7,386 bases of DNA from positions 1-7,386 of the forward strand of contig DAOVVQ010000188.1 in NCBI GenBank assembly GCA_030637065.1. The letters are read 5' to 3'. The stretch is from Planctomycetota bacterium. GTDB taxonomy: Bacteria; Planctomycetota; Phycisphaerae; Sedimentisphaerales; Anaerohalosphaeraceae. Below the pieces are notes generated by a model. The model searched no databases, had not been told where the DNA came from, and was given only the letters and a program-made list of their open reading frames with translations. Made by a program: the position numbers and the translations under genes. Shown in pieces: positions 5,870 through 7,386 of the stretch. The first letter of the stretch is position 1. Every line of letters starts with the position of its first letter.

Positions 5870-5905
5870 AACCCGGCCTGCACAAGAACTAAACGCTGTG
5901 CCTTA

Positions 5906-5975
5906 CGTCTTGTCATTGACGCGCTCGCCGCGGTGGAGCGCGTCGCAGCCGGGAAGGCGCCGAATCCAGCATAAA
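5906..5975 (+). repeat. Gene-end dispersed repeat, copy A
   Basis: It begins 37 bases after the kinase stop codon. The flanks CGTCTTGTCATT (5906-5917) and AATCCAGCATAAA (5963-5975) are identical to those of copy B near the right edge. The 45-base core between them carries a perfect 9-bp stem, GACGCGCTC/GAGCGCGTC (5918-5926/5936-5944), with a nine-base loop. No T-run follows, so it is not a plain terminator. Confidence 0.6.
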
Positions 5976-5983
5976 GCAGTTCT

Positions 5984-6036
5984 GCCCTGAAAGGGCTGTT
6001 AAGTTCAGCCCAGGGTAAGCGAAGCGCCACCCTGGG
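5984..6036 (+). repeat. Double-hairpin intergenic element
   Basis: The first stem GCCCT-GAA-AGGGC (5984-5996) is followed by the second, CCCAGGGT/ACCCTGGG (6009-6016/6029-6036, perfect 8 bp), with loop AAGCGAAGCGCC. I recall similar CCCAGGGT...ACCCTGGG elements between genes in planctomycete genomes, but cannot check that here. It sits directly after gene-end repeat copy A. Confidence 0.5.
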
Positions 6037-6251
6037 ATAGCTAAACCAAGTGCATTCACCCACCCAGCCAAGAGAAAACACAGACTGAATTAGAGGTCGT
6101 AACAACAAATTTTTTGCCATTATAAAAATCGAGGGAGGCAATATTTTTTTGCCGATTTGGGGGTTTCAACCGCGATTACCATGATTATTTGCGAGTGTAG
6201 AGGGTGTTTTTTGGCGGAATTGTGAAATTTCCAAAAGAAATCCCCAATAAA

Positions 6252-6284
6252 TTGACGACTATTTAGCAGGCGGTGTCGTATAAT
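6252..6284 (+). promoter_or_regulatory. Candidate promoter of the methyltransferase gene
   Basis: TATAAT at 6279-6284 is a perfect -10 box. TTGACG at 6252-6257 matches the -35 consensus at 5 of 6 positions, but the spacing is 21 bases, longer than normal, so another factor may help or only the -10 is used. Transcription would start near 6291, leaving a leader of about 155 bases. Confidence 0.4.
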
Positions 6285-6309
6285 GACCGTACTCGCAGGC
6301 AGTCAGGTT

Positions 6310-6419
6310 CGGATGAGTATGGGGGCGAGTCAGGCATCCGCTAAGGACCGGAATTTGAATTATCGAATTTCCGGCATGGTCAATGAATTAATATCCGGTA
6401 GTGAAGCGTCCGTCGGATG
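6310..6419 (+). promoter_or_regulatory. Leader region with competing stem pairings
   Basis: CATCCG (6335-6340) can pair with CGGATG upstream (6310-6315) or an identical CGGATG downstream (6414-6419). CCGGA (6348-6352) can likewise pair with TCCGG at 6370-6374 or 6394-6398. The two sets could exclude one another. There is no T-run or matched known riboswitch core, so a regulatory role is only possible. Confidence 0.25.
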
Positions 6420-6446
6420 ATCGGGATTCGGTTCGAGGTTTATGTG

Positions 6447-7262
6447 ATGAGCAAAAAGATTTCGGTAATGAAACTCAATGGTGTCCCTAAAACGCTCTTG
6501 ATCCCGCTCAGGGGCAGATATCTGGAAACCAAGCGGCATGATGGAATAATCGACGACCCCATGTCGGTTGAGATAATCGATTCGATCGATCATGATTTCG
6601 CCCAGAGCGAACTTCCGTGGGACGGACAAATGTTGATGGCAGCCAGAACCGAGATCCTCGACGAAGCGGTCAACAAGTTCATCAGAGAGAGCCCCGACTG
6701 TGTAATTGTCAACTTGGGCAGCGGCCTGGACACGCGAGTCCATCGGGTCGATAACGGCAGAATACTCTGGTACGACCTTGACCTCTCCGAAAGCATCGAA
6801 ATAAGAGAAAAGTTCGTCGACCAGACCGACAGGCTCAGGTTCATTGCCAAATCGGTGCTGGATTTTTCATGGGTTAACGATGTGGTTAAGAATAGAAAAA
6901 CCCTGTTCATCGCCGAGGGGCTTCTTAATTACTTCAGCGAAGAGGATGTGAAAAGTATTTTCAAGACGATCCAGGAAAACTTTCCGGATTCCGAGATCAT
7001 CTTCGAGGCCTATTCGCATTTGATGAAGCGGGCATGGCACAAGCATTCGCATATCAAAAACGCCTTTTCCATGTTCAAGTGGGGAATTGAAACGGGAAAA
7101 TTGATCGAAAAGTGGGACAAGGGCATACGCTTTCTTCACGAATGGCATTACATCGACCGCCATCCGAAACGCTGGCGGTGGATGCGATTCTTCCGTTACG
7201 TGCCAGCCCTGCGTAAAGTCATGAAGATCGTACACTTAAGATTGGGCCCGGTCCTGAATTAA
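6447..7262 (+). CDS. SAM-dependent O-methyltransferase, TcmP/LCMT (leucine carboxyl methyltransferase) family
   Basis: Class I methyltransferase that would move a methyl group from S-adenosylmethionine to a carboxyl or hydroxyl oxygen; the acceptor is unknown. The 271-aa product has the family motif NLGSGLDTR (89-97) for SAM binding, then WYDLDLSE (108-115) with the acidic residues that hold the SAM ribose, and AEGLLNYFSEEDV (156-168), a hallmark of this family. The C-terminal 40 residues are rich in Arg, Lys and Trp. I chose the ATG at 6447 because GAGG at 6435-6438 stands eight bases before it; an in-frame ATG at 6417 has no ribosome-binding site and would add only ten residues. The gene stands alone with its own promoter-like box and a gene-end repeat behind it. 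It looks more AT-rich than the kinase gene by eye. No polyketide or phosphatase partner is in view. Confidence 0.88.
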   Translation: MSKKISVMKLNGVPKTLLIPLRGRYLETKRHDGIIDDPMSVEIIDSIDHDFAQSELPWDGQMLMAARTEILDEAVNKFIRESPDCVIVNLGSGLDTRVHRVDNGRILWYDLDLSESIEIREKFVDQTDRLRFIAKSVLDFSWVNDVVKNRKTLFIAEGLLNYFSEEDVKSIFKTIQENFPDSEIIFEAYSHLMKRAWHKHSHIKNAFSMFKWGIETGKLIEKWDKGIRFLHEWHYIDRHPKRWRWMRFFRYVPALRKVMKIVHLRLGPVLN

Positions 7263-7386
7263 AACCAATTCCAATAGAAAAATGCGTGACAATAACTAAA
7301 GACTCGCGTCTTGTCATTCCCGCGAAGGCGGGAATCCAGCATAAAATAGCATCCGCCAACCTGTCTCGCCGTAGCCTTGGCGAAGG
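7263..7386. other. Right-edge intergenic region, 124 bases
   Basis: It holds gene-end repeat copy B and the start of a further element with TCGCC/GGCGA (7366-7370/7379-7383), which the window cuts off. No gene begins here. Confidence 0.5.
7307..7345 (+). repeat. Gene-end dispersed repeat, copy B
   Basis: It begins 44 bases after the methyltransferase stop codon, in the same orientation and nearly the same position relative to the gene as copy A. Its flanks CGTCTTGTCATT and AATCCAGCATAAA equal those of copy A. Its compact core gives a perfect 8-bp stem, ATTCCCGC/GCGGGAAT (7316-7323/7328-7335), with loop GAAG. The type TCATTCCCGCG-AAGGCGGGAATCC is, from memory, common as a dispersed intergenic repeat in many bacteria. 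Confidence 0.65.

Larger units (their letters stand above)
5870..6446. other. 577-base intergenic region: repeats, hairpins, then an AT-rich promoter zone
   Basis: No protein gene is supported. From the left: a gene-end repeat (5906-5975), a double-hairpin element (5984-6036), then a stretch with no recognised feature to about 6100. An AT-rich zone follows, in which TTGCC (6114-6118), GGCAA (6137-6141) and TTGCC (6149-6153) can pair in two exclusive ways. GGCAA is followed by TATTTTTTT, so the first pairing would be a weak terminator. The promoter and leader of the methyltransferase occupy 6252-6446. Confidence 0.6.

Noticed and set aside
5674..6141. 155-codon - strand frame covering the end of the kinase gene and the repeats
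   Set aside because: It is antisense to galactokinase coding sequence and then translates the dispersed hairpin elements; no protein family is visible.
6417..6446. Earlier ATG of the methyltransferase at 6417
   Set aside because: No ribosome-binding site before it, while GAGG is well placed for the ATG at 6447.
7275..7290. AGAAAAATG near the right edge as another unit of the 811-952 array
   Set aside because: Only nine bases match and the following sequence diverges; chance is sufficient.
5870..7386. CRISPR array from the recurring repeats
   Set aside because: Only two copies far apart, with self-complementary cores and no regular spacers or cas genes.

Overview
The window looks like chromosomal DNA of moderate GC content from a free-living bacterium. 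The lineage is not stated by any marker gene. A planctomycete or related PVC-group origin (for example Phycisphaerae) is my best guess. It rests on the sparse layout with many small intergenic structured elements, the CCCAGGGT...ACCCTGGG type repeat after a gene, and the Vibrio-SGLT-like Na+/sugar symporter paired with a divergent galactokinase. This is inference, not proof.

Layout, left to right. (1) Positions 5-824: two overlapping + strand genes, an RsbW/SpoIIAB-type anti-sigma histidine-kinase-fold protein followed by a STAS-domain anti-sigma antagonist. Together they form a partner-switching pair with no sigma factor in view. Degenerate 51-52 bp tandem repeats begin just before the STAS stop codon and run to 952. 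(2) Positions 1017-1106: a well-formed tRNA-Ser(GCU) with a long variable arm. (3) Positions 1107-1499: no protein gene, but a promoter-like sequence, a 9-bp inverted repeat beginning at the predicted start point, further nested stems and a T7 run. I propose these as a candidate small structured RNA. (4) Positions 1500-2222, - strand: a GT2 glycosyltransferase of the dolichyl-phosphate-glucosyltransferase-like type, with a perfect TATAAT upstream. (5) Positions 2565-5869, + strand: a two-gene sugar module, an SLC5/SSS Na+/galactose-type symporter with an unusually large extracytoplasmic insertion, then 14 bases later a galactokinase-family GHMP kinase with altered nucleotide-binding motifs. 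The 5' leader of this unit carries nested inverted repeats. (6) Positions 5870-6446: dispersed repeat elements, several hairpins and a promoter/leader. (7) Positions 6447-7262: a TcmP/LCMT-type SAM-dependent methyltransferase, followed by a second copy of the gene-end repeat that also follows the kinase.

How the genes work together: the symporter and kinase are a clear functional pair. The symporter should bring in galactose or a close relative with Na+, and the kinase should trap it as the sugar 1-phosphate. The anti-sigma/antagonist pair forms a separate signalling unit. The glycosyltransferase and the methyltransferase stand alone in this window. The less ordinary signals are the candidate RNA at 1293-1484, the galactokinase with rewritten ATP/phosphate loops, the symporter insertion, and the two gene-end repeats with matching flanks but different self-complementary cores.
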